From: Rhodothermales bacterium
GTDB taxonomy: Bacteria > Bacteroidota > Rhodothermia > Rhodothermales > VXPQ01
DNA: 64,000 nucleotides
Assembly (NCBI GenBank): GCA_951812345.1
Contig: OX638295.1
Coordinates: forward strand, 1,498,759-1,562,758
Direction: 5' to 3'
Part shown: positions 44,113-57,819 of the stretch, piece by piece
How positions within the stretch are numbered: position 1 is the stretch's first letter
Layout: each line of letters opens with the position of its first letter
Made by a program: the position numbers and the translations under genes
Notes under the pieces: generated by a model
What the model saw: only the letters and a program-made list of their open reading frames with translations
Database searches by the model: none
What the model was told of the DNA's origin: nothing

Positions 44113-45459
44113 TTACATCAATGCTTTGCTCGGCAGATTCTGATCTTCCGGAACATCACTGTTCGCGGTATAGGGAGGAACGACCCCGAGGACTTGCGGC
44201 ATCATTTCATCGCGCACGATGACAAATCGGTCCATTAGTTCGGAAGCGACCGCACTGGCGGGGGGGAGGGTGTCGGTATACGGATCGATTTGGGTACCTT
44301 GTTTCCAATATCGGTAACAAACGTGCGGTCCCGTGGCCAGACCCGTGCTTCCCACATAACCGATCACATCTCCCTGTTTCACTCGTGTGCCCGGGCGTAT
44401 GCCTGAAGCAATACGAGACATATGCAGATAGCCGGTCGTATACACCGAATTGTGCCGGATCTTGACGTAGTTGCCATTATAGCGCTTGAATTGCGCTTCA
44501 AGGACTACGCCGTCCCCTACCGAATAGATCGGCGTGCCAGGCGCGGCGGCGTAATCCGTACCCAGATGCGCCTTGTACCTTTTCTGGACCGGGTGAAATC
44601 TTCTCCGCGAATAGTGTGAGCTGATGCGGTCGTATCGTATTGGCGCCTTGAGAAGTTCCCTGCGGAGGCTATTCCCGTTTTCGTCGAAAAAATCGGGGCG
44701 CTCCCCTTCTTCGAACCGAAAACCGAAATAGTCGGTTTTCCGGTGCCCGAACCGGGCCGCTATGATTCGCTCGACACGGAACGGTTCTCCGTCCACATCG
44801 AGCACTTCGTAGATCACGTTGAAGTCATCCCCCTCGAGAATGCGAAAGAAATCCACCTGCCATGCAAACACTTCCGCAAGGGCAAGGGCAAGCGGCGGCA
44901 CAAGATTTGGAGGTACCTGTTTGGTTTCCAGTGTCCGGTAGAGGGAGCTTTCGATGCGTCCGGACAATTGCCGGCGCTTTATTTTTCCTTCCCGTTTTCC
45001 GGCGTAGACCGTGCCGGATTCGGAATCGGCGGCAAGATCGAATACTACGTAATTGAGCTTGTCCTGCTCGTACACTACGTAGCGCGCCTGGTAGGTCCCG
45101 GCAAGAGAGTCGCTGTATACGCGAAGAGGTTTCCCGGCCTGGATGCGCCGTACGTCGAAGATGTCTCGTGCCGAAGAGGCGATCGTAAGGACCTTTTCGT
45201 ACGGGATGTTGTGCCCGGTCAGAATTTCTCCGAACGTTTCGTTCCGGCGTACGCTACGATCGATGACGTCATAGCCGTCGGATACGAGGCCGTATTTATC
45301 GGGCTTTGTTTCAAGCGGTGGCGGCGATGTTTCCTGTGCAAGGGATACCGCCTCGGGTGATTCGAGGGCGGAGTCCTCGCTTCTGACGAGGAGAAGCGTT
45401 GCGGCAAGCAAAAAGACGCCGAGAGCCGCTGCGATTCCGGGATGCTTTATACTACGCAT
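44113..45459 (-). CDS. Membrane-anchored M23 metallopeptidase (catalytic)
   Basis: This 448-residue protein has an N-terminal anchor (GIAAALGVFLLAATLLLV). A LysM/OapA-like region follows (NETFGEILTGHNIPYEKVL), then a beta-rich linker domain (about residues 110-285) and the C-terminal peptidase. The zinc ligands are intact: KAHLGTDYAAAPGT (H-x3-D), TGYLHMSRI (HxH region) and GPHVCYRYW. It probably cleaves peptidoglycan cross-links, like MepM/ShyA. It is a catalytic counterpart to the degenerate EnvC-like protein at 39.2-40.5 kb. ATG 45459 was chosen over 45480. Confidence 0.92.
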   Translation of the reverse strand: MRSIKHPGIAAALGVFLLAATLLLVRSEDSALESPEAVSLAQETSPPPLETKPDKYGLVSDGYDVIDRSVRRNETFGEILTGHNIPYEKVLTIASSARDIFDVRRIQAGKPLRVYSDSLAGTYQARYVVYEQDKLNYVVFDLAADSESGTVYAGKREGKIKRRQLSGRIESSLYRTLETKQVPPNLVPPLALALAEVFAWQVDFFRILEGDDFNVIYEVLDVDGEPFRVERIIAARFGHRKTDYFGFRFEEGERPDFFDENGNSLRRELLKAPIRYDRISSHYSRRRFHPVQKRYKAHLGTDYAAAPGTPIYSVGDGVVLEAQFKRYNGNYVKIRHNSVYTTGYLHMSRIASGIRPGTRVKQGDVIGYVGSTGLATGPHVCYRYWKQGTQIDPYTDTLPPASAVASELMDRFVIVRDEMMPQVLGVVPPYTANSDVPEDQNLPSKALM

Positions 45460-45645
45460 GTCTGTATATGACCGAAACATGCCGAATCCGATGCCGGGCT
45501 ATACATCTTGCGGGGCCGAGTGAGCGGGTGGGAGGCCGTATGCCGGATGTACTGTTCGGAACTACCGAATATCGACGGAATCCCGAGAAGCAGCGTATTT
45601 GATCAACGTACGGCATTTACCGCGATTTTGCAACCGGAAGCAGCA

Positions 45646-46200
45646 TTATTTCGGTTTCCATACGTGTTCCTTTGCTCCTGCGGCGCTATTCGCCCAGCGC
45701 GCCAGCACGAACAAGTAATCGGACAGCCGGTTCAGGTATGCCAAAGCAGCTTCATTGAGCGATTCGCATGCTGCGGCTGCAACGACTCGTCGCTCGGCCC
45801 GGCGGCAGGTCGTTCGTGCAACATGGAGTATGGATGCGATCGGTATGCCTCCGGGAAGAATGAAATTTTTCAGAGGCGCCAACTCTTCTTCCAGGCAGTC
45901 GATTTCCTTTTCGAGCCGCTCTATATGTGCGGCTGCAAGGCGCGGTACAGCGGCTTTGCTGTCCAGCGGCGTAGCAAGGTCGCTTCCGGCTACGAAAAGA
46001 TCGTCCTGCAGGGCTGCAAGGAGACTGTCGAGACGCCCGGCGGCCGGGTGTTCCGAGGCGAAAGCCCGCGCCATGCCGAGCAGCGCATTCGTTTCGTCGA
46101 CGGCGCCATAGGCTTCGATGCGTGCATGTGCCTTGGATACCCGGTTACCGCCGAAGAGGCCGGTATCCCCGCGGTCTCCCGTGCGCGTATATATTTTCAT
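45646..46200 (-). CDS. Cob(I)alamin adenosyltransferase, PduO type
   Basis: This enzyme adenosylates cob(I)alamin from ATP to form coenzyme B12. The 184-residue protein begins MKIYTRTGDRGDTGLFGGNR, the ATP-binding signature. VDETNALLGMARAFA, VARTTCRRAERRVV and LNRLSDYLFVLARWAN follow, which are the conserved helix-bundle motifs of PduO/MMAB. The longer upstream open frame is rejected because this ATG starts the conserved domain. No B12-dependent mutase is encoded nearby. Confidence 0.95.
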   Translation of the reverse strand: MKIYTRTGDRGDTGLFGGNRVSKAHARIEAYGAVDETNALLGMARAFASEHPAAGRLDSLLAALQDDLFVAGSDLATPLDSKAAVPRLAAAHIERLEKEIDCLEEELAPLKNFILPGGIPIASILHVARTTCRRAERRVVAAAACESLNEAALAYLNRLSDYLFVLARWANSAAGAKEHVWKPK

Positions 46201-46346
46201 GGGGCGAGCATTCTTGCTGCGAATGGGTATATGTACGGAATATGCAAGAAATCGGGACCCTTGGGAGCATGCCGTCGTGCAAGCGATGGTTGATCGTTTT
46301 TGTCGATCGCTCCGCCGATGCGATCCGATGCCTTTTGCGCAAGGTA

Positions 46347-46838
46347 ATGTTTTCCCGAAAATGCTTTGCCGGTTTTTGCATTGCGATGCTTGCGGGCATG
46401 TTTCTGTCCGCCGGGTGCGATACGCAAGAGGAGCAGGACGATTTTGCGGAGCAGGCAAGTCGTTCTCCGGAGAACATTACACGCGTCGATGCGTCTGGAA
46501 AAATTTTATCCGAAGACAAAGACGATTGGCGGACGGCGCCCGTCTATGTCGGGGAGATCCGGGTAGACCCGGCTATGCCGAATCCTGCGCCGATCGGGGA
46601 TTTTATCACGATCCGCGTCACGGTGACTGTGTTTGATGCCGTGTATTCCCCGCTTCGTTTGAAAAACCTGAACGACAACTACTTGCAAACCCTTTCCGAA
46701 ATCGAACAGGCCAGCGATCCGGGGGCCTATCTGTTTCATGTGCCGGTTTCCCTGATCGGACCGGTCGGCTTGCATCGTCTGCTCGTTTTCGATGGGATTG
46801 GAGAGATCGTTTCGTACGGCGATGTACTTGTGCAATAA
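46347..46838 (+). CDS. Lipoprotein of unknown function
   Basis: This 163-residue protein has a lipoprotein signal peptide (FAGFCIAMLAGMFLSAGC, lipidated Cys near residue 22). It is followed by an acidic linker and a beta-rich domain with the segments YVGEIRVDPAMPNPAPIGDF and LHRLLVFDGIGEIVSYG. A good ribosome-binding site (AAGG) precedes ATG 46347. I do not recognise the family; the repeated beta-strand pattern suggests an immunoglobulin-like fold. It precedes the HNH gene by 10 bases. Confidence 0.7.
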   Translation: MFSRKCFAGFCIAMLAGMFLSAGCDTQEEQDDFAEQASRSPENITRVDASGKILSEDKDDWRTAPVYVGEIRVDPAMPNPAPIGDFITIRVTVTVFDAVYSPLRLKNLNDNYLQTLSEIEQASDPGAYLFHVPVSLIGPVGLHRLLVFDGIGEIVSYGDVLVQ

Positions 46839-46848
46839 TAATCCTGCC

Positions 46849-47349
46849 ATGAATGGCCACGTACTCGTACTGAACAACGACTACCGCGCATTGACGACAT
46901 GCAGCGTCGAGCGCGCGGTGGTGCTGGTTTTCCTGCAAAAAGCCGAACTCGTCGAGTCCATACCGGATCGCTACGTCCGGTCGCCGACGACCCGGCACCC
47001 CTTTCCCAGTATTGTACGGCTCAGGACATACGTACGCGTTCCGTACAAGCGGGTCATGATTACGAGAAAAAACATTCTCCGGCGGGATCGATTCCGGTGC
47101 CAGTATTGCGGGTGCCGCGAGAAATTGACCGTGGATCATGTGACGCCGCGGTCAAAAAATGGACGGGATACCTGGGAAAATCTTGTCACGGCCTGCACCC
47201 CGTGCAACAACAAGAAGGGGGATCGTACGCCCGAAGAGGCCGCCATGCCGCTGGATCGCAAGCCGTACCGGCCCAGTCACGTGATGTTCATCCGCGATTA
47301 TATCGGGATATTGCACGAGGCATGGAAGCCATATCTTTTTCTCAAGTAG
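46849..47349 (+). CDS. HNH endonuclease-family protein
   Basis: This 166-residue protein matches the small HNH family common in Bacteroidota and cyanobacteria, with N-terminal VLVLNNDYRALTTCSVERAV. The nuclease motif is complete: FRCQYCGCREKLTVDHVTPR (two Cys, then D-H), NGRDTWENLVTAC, and TPCNNKKGDRTPEEA with the second zinc Cys pair. It could be a structure-specific nuclease, but the biological role is not established. Its stop is immediately followed by repeat copy E. Confidence 0.9.
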   Translation: MNGHVLVLNNDYRALTTCSVERAVVLVFLQKAELVESIPDRYVRSPTTRHPFPSIVRLRTYVRVPYKRVMITRKNILRRDRFRCQYCGCREKLTVDHVTPRSKNGRDTWENLVTACTPCNNKKGDRTPEEAAMPLDRKPYRPSHVMFIRDYIGILHEAWKPYLFLK

Positions 47350-47609
47350 TTAAGGATACTCTGACCAAAACCGCTTCGCTCAGCGCTTCACGTTCGCAAC
47401 GCCCCGAATTCGCATATTTCCCGCTGATTCCGATGATAAAATCATGATATCCTGTACTTGCGAACGTGAAGCGCCCTTCGGGAGGCAGAGAGAGGCACGC
47501 TGGCCGTGTCATTCCTCATTATGTGGGGCCTGCCACATTGCTTCGTCATTCCTTGCCAGCGCACCCCTTTCAGCCTCTGAATCTTTGCGGATTTAATCAG
47601 AGTATCCTT
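47350..47609 (+). repeat. Dispersed intergenic repeat, full copy E
   Basis: The 260-bp element starts TTAAGGATACTCTGACC and ends TTAATCAGAGTATCCTT, an inverted pair. It is nearly identical to copy A from the block GTGAAGCGCCCTTCGGGAGG to the right end. The first base follows the HNH stop codon directly, and the copy ends 41 bases before the DUF3592-like gene. Confidence 0.93.
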
Positions 47610-47650
47610 GGCCGAACGCTTTTCGGCACCGTTTTCCAAACCGTCTTTTT

Positions 47651-48121
47651 ATGCGTCTTCGCGCTTCCCTGCTCGTGGCTCGCCTGTTATGGGTGTTTCC
47701 CGGTCTGCTTTTTTTACTGGCGGTCAATCAGGCGGCGGTGACGATGAATCTCCGCGAAACGGTGCGGACAGGCGCTGTGGTTAAAGCAGAAGTGGTGGCG
47801 CTCTCCACCACCGATCGGGCCGATATCACCATGGCGTCGGTTCATCTCCGGGTACCGGGAGCGGACGGCTCGTATACCGAGCATGTGTTGCCGCTTCCCA
47901 TTACGTTTGTGCGTTCGCTCGAGGGAAGCGATTCGCTGGACGTGTTTTTGTCCGGAGACCCATCGCAAGAAGTGGTGATTGCAGCGATCGGTCGCGCCCA
48001 GTGGCGCCTTGCCGGTATAAACGGCGGAATGGCCCTCTTTGGATGCATCCTGCTTTCCTGGGGCGTGTACGCCTGGAACAGGTATCTGCAAAAGAAGGGG
48101 GATCCGGCAGATGTCGCTGCG

Positions 48122-48133
<12 letters not shown>
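47651..48133 (+). CDS. DUF3592-like membrane protein
   Basis: This 160-residue protein has two transmembrane helices (ARLLWVFPGLLFLLAVNQA near the N-terminus and INGGMALFGCILLSWGVYAW near the C-terminus). Between them is a beta-rich extracytoplasmic domain. This two-helix layout with a small domain between is typical of DUF3592. The function is unknown. Its last 12 bases overlap the end of the convergent msrP gene. Confidence 0.65.
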
Positions 48134-51303
<3,170 letters not shown>

Positions 51304-51999
51304 TTATCCTGTACGGGCTTCCTGTTTTCCATACGGATACCGGCTTGCAAGGGTATTCGGGTCCGCTCCAATCACGTACCGGACCCACAGGAAGCCGTTG
51401 CGGAGTTGTTGCAGAAAAGGTCCGCGTTCCCGGAAGCGGCGCGCCGAGGAGGTGACGCATTTCTTTAGAAAGACGAAGCCGCCGCGTTCGTGGAGTTTAC
51501 GTACGAATTCGATGTCCTCGAAAATGGGAAGATCCGGATAGCCGCCCAATTCCTCGAATACGGAACGTCGAACGAAGCAGCCCCGGTCTCCGAAACAGAT
51601 CCGTGGTGCATGCAAGTGTGTGAACCAACTGTAAAAACGAAGAAGAGGGGTATTGCGGTCGAATCGGAGCCGAAAGGCGCCTCCTGCCAGTGCGGGATCG
51701 GATAGTGTGCTTCGCACCTTTTCGAGGCCGTCGGGGGGCAGGAGTGTGTCGGCATGCAGGAAAAGCAGGATATCTCCTCTGGCTTGCGCAGCTCCCGCAT
51801 TCATTTGCCTGGATCGTCCGCGCGGCGCCTGGACGACTCGTCCGTACCGGCTGGCAATAGCTGCCGTTTCGTCGAAGGAGCCGCCGTCCGCGACAACGAT
51901 TTCGTGTTCGGGTGTCTGCCGGCGTACGGACCGCAACGTGTTTTCGATGCCCGCAGCTTCGTTCAATGCGGGAATGATCACGGAGATGAGCGGTTTCAC
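51304..51999 (-). CDS. Family 2 glycosyltransferase (TIGR04283-type)
   Basis: This 231-residue protein starts VKPLISVIIPALNEAAGIEN (GTG start) and shows IVVADGGSFDETAAIA, GRSRQMNAGAAQARGDILLF with the HAD in place of DxD (FLHADTLLPP), and FGDRGCFVRRSVFEELGG. This set fits the TIGR04283 type of glycosyltransferase 2 proteins. The open frame extends upstream into repeat copy F; the GTG at 51999 lies 4 bases from the repeat boundary and best matches the family start. The substrate is unknown. Confidence 0.85.
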   Translation of the reverse strand: MKPLISVIIPALNEAAGIENTLRSVRRQTPEHEIVVADGGSFDETAAIASRYGRVVQAPRGRSRQMNAGAAQARGDILLFLHADTLLPPDGLEKVRSTLSDPALAGGAFRLRFDRNTPLLRFYSWFTHLHAPRICFGDRGCFVRRSVFEELGGYPDLPIFEDIEFVRKLHERGGFVFLKKCVTSSARRFRERGPFLQQLRNGFLWVRYVIGADPNTLASRYPYGKQEARTG

Positions 52000-52001
52000 T
52001 T

Positions 52002-52165
52002 CAGGGATACTCTGATTAAGTCCGCAAAGCCTTCCGCAGGGCGCGTCACGTCCGTGACGCCGTGAATTCGCAGTGCTTTTTGCTGATTTCAACGATGAAA
52101 CCATGATGTTCTGTACGCAAGAACGTGATGCACTGAGCGAAGCGGTTTTGATCAGAATATCCCTT
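52002..52165 (-). repeat. Dispersed repeat, internally deleted copy F
   Basis: This 164-bp copy begins AGGGATACTCTGATTAAG and ends GATCAGAATATCCCTT, so both ends are present. The core hairpin and the adjoining blocks are missing: GTCCGCAAAG is followed directly by CCTTCCGCAGGGCGCG. The block TGCTGATTTCAACGATGA matches copies B and C. It lies between the amidinotransferase-like gene and the glycosyltransferase gene, touching both ends. Confidence 0.88.
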
Positions 52166-53051
52166 ACCACATGGTTAACTTCATGCAATACACCGCGGCG
52201 CCGGCCTTCAGAAATTCTCCGACGTCGATTTCAACCGGCACGAACCCTGCATCCCGCAGTCTTTGCGTGGTTTGCGGACACCCTTTCTGGAGCAGCACAT
52301 GCCGTCCGTCCGGGCAATGTGCATTACACGACAGCCGTTCTCGGGCCTCGGCTTCCGGGACTTCAACGATACGTTCGAAGAGCCGGCGGATCATGGATAT
52401 ATCTTCGGAACGCAGTGCGGCCGGGCAGATGAGCGCCGTGCGTTCGTCCAGCACGCAGAGGCACGTATCAAGATGGTAGAAGGCTTCGTCGTCGAGCCGC
52501 ATCGGAATAACGGGTACGTCCAGCATGGCCGAAATGGCGTCATGGGTAGCCCGGTCGGTGCGTTGGCCGTATCCTCCCCAAATCAGACGTCGTCCGGGAT
52601 GCCAGATGGCGTCTGCGCCTCCCTCGAAGGTAAGCCCCTCGGGGAGATGGCGTACGTCAACCCCCAGTTCGCGGAAAAACCGCTCGTAGTGTATGCTTTC
52701 GCCGTATCGGGACGGTGTGGCCATACGACTCATAATGATCCCCGGCGATTTCCCGTCCGGGAACAGGAACGCCGCTGCGGCATTGGCCGCAAAGACCATG
52801 TCGTACAGCCCCTCTACACCTTCTGCGCTGTGCACTTCCATGCCAAGCGCCCGGTAGGTATCCTGCAGCGTTTCCCATTGACGCTGCGCCCGGACACGGT
52901 CCACGTTTCCCACATGACCGGCCATATGCGGGTTGATCACGTATTGCACATCGTAGTGCGCCGGCGTGGCCATGACAACACATCCCTGCAGGGGCATCGC
53001 CGGGCAATCGCTGACAGCGAAGTCTATCTGATCGACGGATTCGTAAACCAT
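52164..53051 (-). CDS. Amidinotransferase-family protein (arginine deiminase / DDAH-like)
   Basis: This 295-residue protein has the penta-beta/alpha propeller segments VMATPAHYDVQYVINPHM at the start, LTFEGGADAIWHPGRRLIWG (acidic substrate-binding loop), FYHLDTCLCVLDE with the catalytic His region, and the C-terminal nucleophile Cys in AGAAVYCMKL. This set is typical of dimethylarginine dimethylaminohydrolase-like and arginine deiminase-like enzymes. The substrate (arginine derivative or other guanidine) is not defined. Its stop lies at the end of repeat copy F. Confidence 0.87.
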   Translation of the reverse strand: MVYESVDQIDFAVSDCPAMPLQGCVVMATPAHYDVQYVINPHMAGHVGNVDRVRAQRQWETLQDTYRALGMEVHSAEGVEGLYDMVFAANAAAAFLFPDGKSPGIIMSRMATPSRYGESIHYERFFRELGVDVRHLPEGLTFEGGADAIWHPGRRLIWGGYGQRTDRATHDAISAMLDVPVIPMRLDDEAFYHLDTCLCVLDERTALICPAALRSEDISMIRRLFERIVEVPEAEARERLSCNAHCPDGRHVLLQKGCPQTTQRLRDAGFVPVEIDVGEFLKAGAAVYCMKLTMW

Positions 53052-53199
53052 AGATTGTATTCGCGCGGGTTAATCAAATAGGGCACAGCGCAAGACAGGG
53101 GGATGTCGCCATCGCCTGCCGGGGCCCGCCAAGGCAACCGGGCGCCGTGAGAGTATCCTGATATCTTGCAATGAACGAAGAACTCCGGGCGCCGGTGAA

Positions 53200-54390
53200 C
53201 TATCTGTCGCTCAGCGCCGCAATACCGGGCAGGGTCTTGCCTTCCAGAAACTCCAGCATGGCGCCGCCGCCCGTCGAGACATGGCTCACAAGTTCCTCGT
53301 ATCCCGCCTGGGAGACGGCCGCCACCGAATCGCCTCCGCCTACCACCGTAAGGGCGCCGTCTGCAGTGGCATCAGCAAGTGCCTTGGCCATAGCGAATGT
53401 CCCTGTGGCGAAATTCGACATTTCGAATACGCCCATCGGGCCATTCCACACGATGGTGCGTGCTTCTCCAATAGCACGAGCGTATTCCCCGATCGTTTCC
53501 GGGCCGATATCGAGCCCCATTTCACCTTCTGGAATGGCGCCGGAAACGATACGTCGAGGAGCCTCGTTGTTGAACGCGCTTGCTGTCACATGGTCAACCG
53601 GCAACCTGATTTTGCCACAGGCCTGCTCGTACAGTGCTTTTGCATCGTCGAGCCGATCTGCTTCCACTCTCGAAGCTCCTGTTTCGTGTCCCAGTGCTTT
53701 CAGAAAGGTGTAGCTCATGGCGCCGCCTATGAGCAGCGCATCGACCCGATCGAGCAAGTTTTCGATGATACCGATCTTGTCAGATACCTTTGCGCCGCCC
53801 AGTGCAGCTACATACGGCGGCTCCGGATTGTCGAGCAATCTTGACAGGTACTCGATCTCTTTATCGAGGAGTAACCCCATGCCCGCTTCCTCAACCCGGT
53901 GCGCTACACCTTCCGTCGAAGCATGGGCGCGATGGCAGGTCCCGAATGCATCGTTCACATACAGGTCTGCGACAGCGGCCAGTTCCCCGGCAAGATCAGG
54001 ATCGTTCTTCGTTTCTCCCGCATGGAATCGGGTGTTTTCGAGTACGAGCACTTCCCCTTCGTTCAGCATGTCGATGGCCTGCCGGGTTTCCGGGCCCGTC
54101 GGCCCCGCGGCATGGTTCACGAAATGCACGGGTGCATCCAGCAGTTCCTTCAGGCGGTCCGCGACAGGGCGTAGCGTAAACGCAGGATCCGGCACCCCCT
54201 TCGGGCGGCCAAGATGGCTCATCAGGATAGCCTTTCCACCGCCTGCAAGGATGGCGCGTATCGTAGGCAATGCGGCCCGAATACGTGTATCGTCTCCGAT
54301 GGCGCCATCTGCGATCGGTACGTTTAAATCAACGCGCACCAGCACGCGCTGTCCACGCACCTCCATGTTTTCGATGGTCCGTTTGCGCAT
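53200..54390 (-). CDS. pgk: Phosphoglycerate kinase
   Basis: Pgk makes ATP from 1,3-bisphosphoglycerate. The 396-residue protein starts MRKRTIENMEVRGQRVLVRV and includes VDLNVPIADG, ILMSHLGRPKGVP, VLENTRFHAGE, DAFGTCHRAHAST, ALGGAKVSDKIGI and the C-terminal GGGDSVAAVSQAG nucleotide loop. All conserved blocks are present. The upstream open frame (to 54519) overlaps gap and is rejected. It is 16 bases downstream of gap. Confidence 0.97.
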   Translation of the reverse strand: MRKRTIENMEVRGQRVLVRVDLNVPIADGAIGDDTRIRAALPTIRAILAGGGKAILMSHLGRPKGVPDPAFTLRPVADRLKELLDAPVHFVNHAAGPTGPETRQAIDMLNEGEVLVLENTRFHAGETKNDPDLAGELAAVADLYVNDAFGTCHRAHASTEGVAHRVEEAGMGLLLDKEIEYLSRLLDNPEPPYVAALGGAKVSDKIGIIENLLDRVDALLIGGAMSYTFLKALGHETGASRVEADRLDDAKALYEQACGKIRLPVDHVTASAFNNEAPRRIVSGAIPEGEMGLDIGPETIGEYARAIGEARTIVWNGPMGVFEMSNFATGTFAMAKALADATADGALTVVGGGDSVAAVSQAGYEELVSHVSTGGGAMLEFLEGKTLPGIAALSDR

Positions 54391-54406
54391 GCGTCTGTAT
54401 GTCCGG

Positions 54407-55719
<1,313 letters not shown>

Positions 55720-56424
55720 ATGCCAACCCCGAAACCTCCCCGAAGTATTTCCAGAAAACATGAGTTGCGTGAGGACAAGGTTGTCACGTTCTATGCACGT
55801 GCGTGGCGATTTGTGGACGCCAACAGAAGGATGGTCTACGGCGGGGCCGCTGCACTTGGGGTGCTTGCCGTTGTTATTGTCGGGTATGTTTTCTATCAGG
55901 GGCAGCAGGCCTCCGAAGCAGAGGTTCTTCTGGCCGCAGTCCTGCCTTTGTACGAGGAAGCATCGTACCAGCAGGCGCTGGATGGATCGCTGGAACACCT
56001 GGGGTTGCTGGAAATCGCCGATAAGTACGGCAGCACACCCGCAGGAAATCTTGCGCATTTCTATGCAGCGGATGCACTCTTCAATATGGGTGAATACGAT
56101 CGGGCGCTTTCGTATTTCGAGGATTTCGACAAGGGGCCGGACTTTATCGGCGCGGGCGCCATTGCGGGCGAGGCGGCGGCATGGGAACAGCGCGAGGAAT
56201 ATGCCCGTGCCGGTGATTTGTACCGGCGCGCTGCACGTCACTTCGAGAGTGAACTGACGACACCGGAATATCTCCTGCATGCCGGTCAACTCTACGAGCG
56301 GGCAGGGCGGTACGAAGATGCTCTCGAACAGTACGAAGCGGTCGAGGCGGAATATCCCGAATCCAGCCAGGCCTCGAATATCCGGGTATACATTGCGCGC
56401 GCAACGGCGAAGCAGTCATCCTGA
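55720..56424 (+). CDS. Membrane-anchored TPR protein (YfgM/TPR_21-like)
   Basis: This 234-residue protein has a cytoplasmic basic N-terminus and one membrane helix (VYGGAAALGVLAVVIVGYVF at about residues 37-56). Tetratricopeptide-like repeats follow, such as LAHFYAADALFNMGEYDRAL and LLHAGQLYERAGRYEDALEQ. This matches the YfgM/TPR_21 pattern of Bacteroidota proteins with an N-terminal anchor. Its partner is unknown. The NtrC-type gene starts 8 bases after it. Confidence 0.8.
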   Translation: MPTPKPPRSISRKHELREDKVVTFYARAWRFVDANRRMVYGGAAALGVLAVVIVGYVFYQGQQASEAEVLLAAVLPLYEEASYQQALDGSLEHLGLLEIADKYGSTPAGNLAHFYAADALFNMGEYDRALSYFEDFDKGPDFIGAGAIAGEAAAWEQREEYARAGDLYRRAARHFESELTTPEYLLHAGQLYERAGRYEDALEQYEAVEAEYPESSQASNIRVYIARATAKQSS

Positions 56425-56432
56425 CCGATCGC

Positions 56433-57818
56433 ATGCCTCCTGTCATTCTTGTTGTCGACGATGAACCGAGTATTCGACGTACGCTGCGCGAGATATTCGA
56501 GTACGAAGGGTTCGACGTAGAAGAAGCAGTCGACGGAGAAGAGGCCCTTGCCCGTCTGCGCGCCGAGCGTTACGATGTTGTCATGCTCGACGTCAACATG
56601 CCGAAACAGGATGGCATGGAAGTGCTCGCTGTGGCGCGCGAAGAAATGCCCGAGACACCCATCGTTATGCTCTCCGGGCACGGCGCCATCGAGACGGCCG
56701 TGAGGGCAACCAAGCTGGGCGCGTACGATTTTATCGAAAAGCCGCCCGATCTGAATCGCTTGCTTGTTTCCGTCCGGAACGCCATGGACCGTGGGGTTCT
56801 GGCGACAGCGAATCGCCGGATGAAGGAGGCCATACATGCCTACGAGGGCGAACTCACCCCTATTCTCGGCGATAGCTCTGCCATTGGCGCGGTCCGCGAT
56901 ACGATCGAACGCGTTGCGCCTTCGGAAGCGCGCGTGCTCATTACGGGCGACCCTGGCACAGGAAAGGAACTCGTTGCAAAGTGGATTCGCCACCTGTCGC
57001 CCAGAAAGGATGGGCCGATGGTAGACGTGAACTGCGCCGCGATCCCCGACGAGTTGATAGAAAGCGAACTCTTCGGCCATGAGAAAGGGGCTTTTACCGG
57101 CGCCGTGAAGCAACGTATCGGCAAGTTCGAGCAAGCCGACGGGGGTACGTTGTTCCTTGATGAAATCGGGGACATGAGTTTGTCTGCCCAGGCCAAGGTG
57201 CTCCGGGTGCTTCAGGAAAACAATATCCAGCGGGTAGGCGGGGACCGGGTCATTCCGGTGGATGTGCGCATTATCTGCGCTACGAACAAGGACCTTGCTG
57301 CGTGCATCCGGGAGGAAACCTTTCGGGAGGACCTGTACTACCGGCTCAGTGTGATCCCTATACGCCTTCCGCCCCTGCGGGAACGCCTCGAAGATGTTCC
57401 CGTCATCGCTGCCCGTTTTTGCGAAGATCTGGCCCGGCGCAACGGCCGACCCGGCAAACATTTTACGGCATCGGCCCTGAAGCACCTCGTGGGGCAGGAA
57501 TGGAGAGGGAATGTACGCGAATTGCAAAATGTAGTAGAACGTCTCATCGTGCTTACGACCGACGACGAAATTCGCGTAGAGGATATCGACCGCTATGCGT
57601 TTCCCCGAGAAACGTCCCCGGACCCCCTGACAGATCTGCTTGCAAAGACGGAAGACTGGAGCGATTTTCGCGATACAGCGGAAAAAATGTTTCTTGAACG
57701 GAAACTGAGTGATTTCGACTGGAACATTAGTCGCACCGCAGAAGCCATTGGGATGCAACGATCTCATTTGTACAGTAAGATGAACAAATACGGGATCGAA
57801 CGCGAAGAGGGGGCATAG
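56433..57818 (+). CDS. NtrC-family sigma-54-dependent response regulator
   Basis: This 461-residue protein has a receiver domain ([13 protein letters not shown]; phospho-acceptor Asp in [17 protein letters not shown] near the end). The AAA+ domain has a Walker A variant [14 protein letters not shown] and [10 protein letters not shown], which contains the sigma-54 contact GAFTGA. A C-terminal Fis-type helix-turn-helix follows ([20 protein letters not shown]). It activates sigma-54 promoters when phosphorylated. No histidine kinase is encoded in the window, so its partner is remote. Confidence 0.96.
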   Translation: MPPVILVVDDEPSIRRTLREIFEYEGFDVEEAVDGEEALARLRAERYDVVMLDVNMPKQDGMEVLAVAREEMPETPIVMLSGHGAIETAVRATKLGAYDFIEKPPDLNRLLVSVRNAMDRGVLATANRRMKEAIHAYEGELTPILGDSSAIGAVRDTIERVAPSEARVLITGDPGTGKELVAKWIRHLSPRKDGPMVDVNCAAIPDELIESELFGHEKGAFTGAVKQRIGKFEQADGGTLFLDEIGDMSLSAQAKVLRVLQENNIQRVGGDRVIPVDVRIICATNKDLAACIREETFREDLYYRLSVIPIRLPPLRERLEDVPVIAARFCEDLARRNGRPGKHFTASALKHLVGQEWRGNVRELQNVVERLIVLTTDDEIRVEDIDRYAFPRETSPDPLTDLLAKTEDWSDFRDTAEKMFLERKLSDFDWNISRTAEAIGMQRSHLYSKMNKYGIEREEGA

Positions 57819-57819
57819 T

